This document shows positions 5,947-8,020 of a DNA stretch of 8,020 nucleotides, one piece after another. Below the pieces are notes generated by a model, which ran no database searches, had not been told where the DNA came from, and was given only the letters and a program-made list of their open reading frames with translations. The translations under genes were made by a program, and so were the position numbers. Positions within the stretch are counted from its first letter, which is position 1. Each line of letters starts with the position of its first letter. Source of the stretch: Bacteroidota bacterium (lineage in GTDB: Bacteria; Bacteroidota; Bacteroidia; Flavobacteriales; Flavobacteriaceae); assembly GCA_024280815.1 (NCBI GenBank), contig JAJRPL010000107.1, forward strand, positions 1 through 8,020, given 5' to 3'.

Positions 5947-8020
5947 CTAGAAACCTAAACTTAATACATAGGTTAATTTTACTGCTAAATTATCAGAAAA
6001 TTTAGGATTGCTGTAGGCTCCATATCTATAAAAAGAGCTCAATCCAAAACCTCTAAATAGATGATTTAAAACAAAACCCGATTCTAAATAGCCTTCATTC
6101 ATTTTTTTAAAAGCAACTCCAATATGTTGATTTGAATTGTCTATAGTGCCAATTGCATATCGAGAAATAAAACTTAAGCGAGGTCTAAATTTTTTACTTA
6201 TTTCAAAACGGTTAAAATTATAGCGTGCTTGAAAAGACACATATCTATCAGAAATAAACTCGTTAAAAGCCATGGTTTCAAAAGTGTTTGTACCTGCAAA
6301 ATTTATACGTTTTCGCCAAGGGTTATTAAAAGAGTAATTTGGTGTTGCATTGTATAAATGAGTCATGGGAGCATCACCACTTATATACCCCCCTTGTATT
6401 AAAAAACTAGTAGAACTTTTATTTAAAAAATTTATTTGATGCTCTAATTTTAAATTAAATTGATTAAAACTAAAGCTGCCATCAAGTATGTTATCAAAAC
6501 TTTTGGCAAATTGTGCAGTAATTTTAGGAAAACCTTTTTTAATTGGAAATTTTCCTAGAGGAGTGTTCATGTATTTGCTAAAAGGAGTCCATTTTAATGC
6601 AAAAGTTGTTATTGCTAAATTAAAACTAGCAAAAATTATGTTATTGGAAATAAATTGATAATCAAATTTAGGGTTATATTCTCCATGTTTTAATTCAACT
6701 TTTGTTTCTAAATTAGGAAAAACATCATGTTCTAAATTAGCAGTATAAGCCTTGTAGTTATAAAATTGACCGATGTTTAAATTTCTAGGATTGATTAAAG
6801 AAAAAGAAGTTTCGTCAAACAAGAAATTTATTTTTGCAGCTTCCTGTATATCATCAGTATACCCAATTCCAAACCAAGAATTGTTATCTTTACTCATTCG
6901 TATATAACCAGCCAGATGATATTTGGCAACTTTATCTTTAAAACCATAGGCAGCATAACTTTCTAATTCGAATATTTTAGATAATTTAGGGTTGGTAACA
7001 CCTCCAAATCCTAACCGAAAACCTTCATGATTATTAAAATTTATCAATTGACTTAAGTCGAAATCAAAATATTTTGTAGGAAAATAGCCTTTTAATATTT
7101 TTCTAGCTATGTTTAATTTTCTTTCAGCACCTTGACTTTCAGAAAGGCTGTCTAGCACTCTATATGTATTTAAACCTCGTTCGGTAATAGCATAAAATCG
7201 ATAAGTATTCCAGTACTCTTCTTTTCTATTTGAAACATCATCATCAATTCGTATTGTTGAAGCTGAATTGATAACTTTTACAGGCTCATTAATTTCAATC
7301 TTAAAATTTTTACTTTTTGAAATTAAATAGGTAGCATCAGTAAGATCTTTACGTTTCGTATTTACAATAGAGTCATTTTCAGATTCGTTTCCTTCAAATT
7401 TTATAGTATTACCAAAAATATTTACATTTTCTTTTTTCTTTCCTTTTAGAATAGTGATTGTGGTTTCATCTGGAAACCATATATTGGGTTTAGGATAATA
7501 AATAAAATTTTGTTCAGCTTTAATTGTTACTATACCTCTAATTTCTGCTATGGCTTTTTCTAAAGCAAAACGTTTAGAATGAATAAATAAGAGACCTTCT
7601 AAGCCTAGTTTTTTCTTATTTTTAGATTTATAATGAATCATATAAGCAGGACCTTGTTTGTTGTAAACGGTATCAAGTATTTTATAATTGTATTTTTTTA
7701 ATGCATTTTTAGCTAAAGGATTTATATAATTGTTACCTAATAATGTATACACTTCATCGTAAAAAGAAAAACTTTCAATATCTAAAGCTATAAATTCATA
7801 AATAGGATTTTTAAAACCAGCCATTCTAGAAGCTAATATGGTTTCTTTTTTGTTTTTACCTCTTTGAAAAGTATGCTCAGCAATTTTTTCTGTGATGTAT
7901 AAATGATGTTTGTCAATTTGTTTTTTAAACTTATAGTTAGAAGAATCTAGTTTTTTAAAAACCAGTGTGTTATTTCTTTTAACAAAGATAGAATCTATAG
8001 TTCCTTTGATGGAGTCAGGA
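5947..8020 (-). CDS. DUF5686-family outer-membrane beta-barrel protein, 5'-truncated by the window edge
   Basis: The last 690 codons of a large envelope protein are visible. The frame stays open to the right edge, so the ATG at 7824 is internal and the true start is outside. The visible N-terminal part has segments I recognise from DUF5686 proteins: KQIDKHHLYITEKIAE (about 33-48), KETILASRMAGFKNP (58-72), GLEGLLFIHSKRFALEKAIAEI (about 139-160 in part) and EEYWNTYRFYAITERGLNTY (about 266-285). Residues from about 330 onward are amphipathic and rich in aromatic, Asn and Lys residues, like alternating strands of a beta-barrel, and the protein ends in LSLGF with the terminal Phe typical of BAM-inserted barrels. 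Full-length relatives usually have a signal peptide and a CarboxypepD_reg-like beta-sandwich in the first 130-150 residues; that part would lie off the edge. The biochemical role of the family is not established. The RND exporter gene follows after 65 nt on the same strand. Family call is by recognition of motifs, not by search. Confidence 0.82.
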   Translation of the reverse strand, partial: PDSIKGTIDSIFVKRNNTLVFKKLDSSNYKFKKQIDKHHLYITEKIAEHTFQRGKNKKETILASRMAGFKNPIYEFIALDIESFSFYDEVYTLLGNNYINPLAKNALKKYNYKILDTVYNKQGPAYMIHYKSKNKKKLGLEGLLFIHSKRFALEKAIAEIRGIVTIKAEQNFIYYPKPNIWFPDETTITILKGKKKENVNIFGNTIKFEGNESENDSIVNTKRKDLTDATYLISKSKNFKIEINEPVKVINSASTIRIDDDVSNRKEEYWNTYRFYAITERGLNTYRVLDSLSESQGAERKLNIARKILKGYFPTKYFDFDLSQLINFNNHEGFRLGFGGVTNPKLSKIFELESYAAYGFKDKVAKYHLAGYIRMSKDNNSWFGIGYTDDIQEAAKINFLFDETSFSLINPRNLNIGQFYNYKAYTANLEHDVFPNLETKVELKHGEYNPKFDYQFISNNIIFASFNLAITTFALKWTPFSKYMNTPLGKFPIKKGFPKITAQFAKSFDNILDGSFSFNQFNLKLEHQINFLNKSSTSFLIQGGYISGDAPMTHLYNATPNYSFNNPWRKRINFAGTNTFETMAFNEFISDRYVSFQARYNFNRFEISKKFRPRLSFISRYAIGTIDNSNQHIGVAFKKMNEGYLESGFVLNHLFRGFGLSSFYRYGAYSNPKFSDNLAVKLTYVLSLGF

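Noticed and set aside
7983..7990. Minus-strand TATCTTTG, an exact -7 promoter match
   Set aside because: It lies inside the DUF5686 coding frame (it spans codons for Ser-Ile-Phe-Val), with no -33 element and no gene start nearby.

Overview
The window looks like part of a Bacteroidota chromosome, most likely from the class Flavobacteriia. The evidence is a very AT-rich composition, the absence of clear Shine-Dalgarno sequences, two intergenic matches to the Bacteroidota -7 promoter element TAnnTTTG, and a DUF5686-type outer-membrane protein, a family typical of this phylum. The assignment is inferred from these signs and from protein family recognition; no database search was possible.

All five genes lie on the minus strand and fill almost the whole window. 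In transcription order (right to left) they are: (1) the 3' part of a DUF5686 outer-membrane beta-barrel gene, whose 5' end lies beyond the right edge (8020..5947); (2) an RND-superfamily exporter of the COG1033/MMPL type (5881..3485); (3) rfbA/rmlA, glucose-1-phosphate thymidylyltransferase (3383..2517); (4) asnS, asparaginyl-tRNA synthetase (2418..988); and (5) the 5' part of rpoN, sigma-54, cut by the left edge (925..1). The gaps between genes are 65, 101, 98 and 62 nt. No intergenic stretch exceeds about 100 nt, and I saw no RNA gene, mobile element, CRISPR array or long repeat.

Functionally, the right half is cell envelope (an outer-membrane barrel beside an inner-membrane RND exporter), the middle is a sugar-nucleotide step that feeds surface polysaccharide synthesis, and the left half is information processing (tRNA charging and an alternative sigma factor). 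Good -7 elements lie just upstream of asnS and of the RND gene. None is visible before rpoN, so asnS and rpoN are probably co-transcribed.

I see no convincing new biological system. The points most worth checking are the DUF5686/RND pairing, the lopsided proton-relay motif in the exporter, the isolated rfbA, and two start-site matters (rfbA begins 10 codons inside the longest open frame; the DUF5686 frame runs on past its first visible ATG to the window edge).
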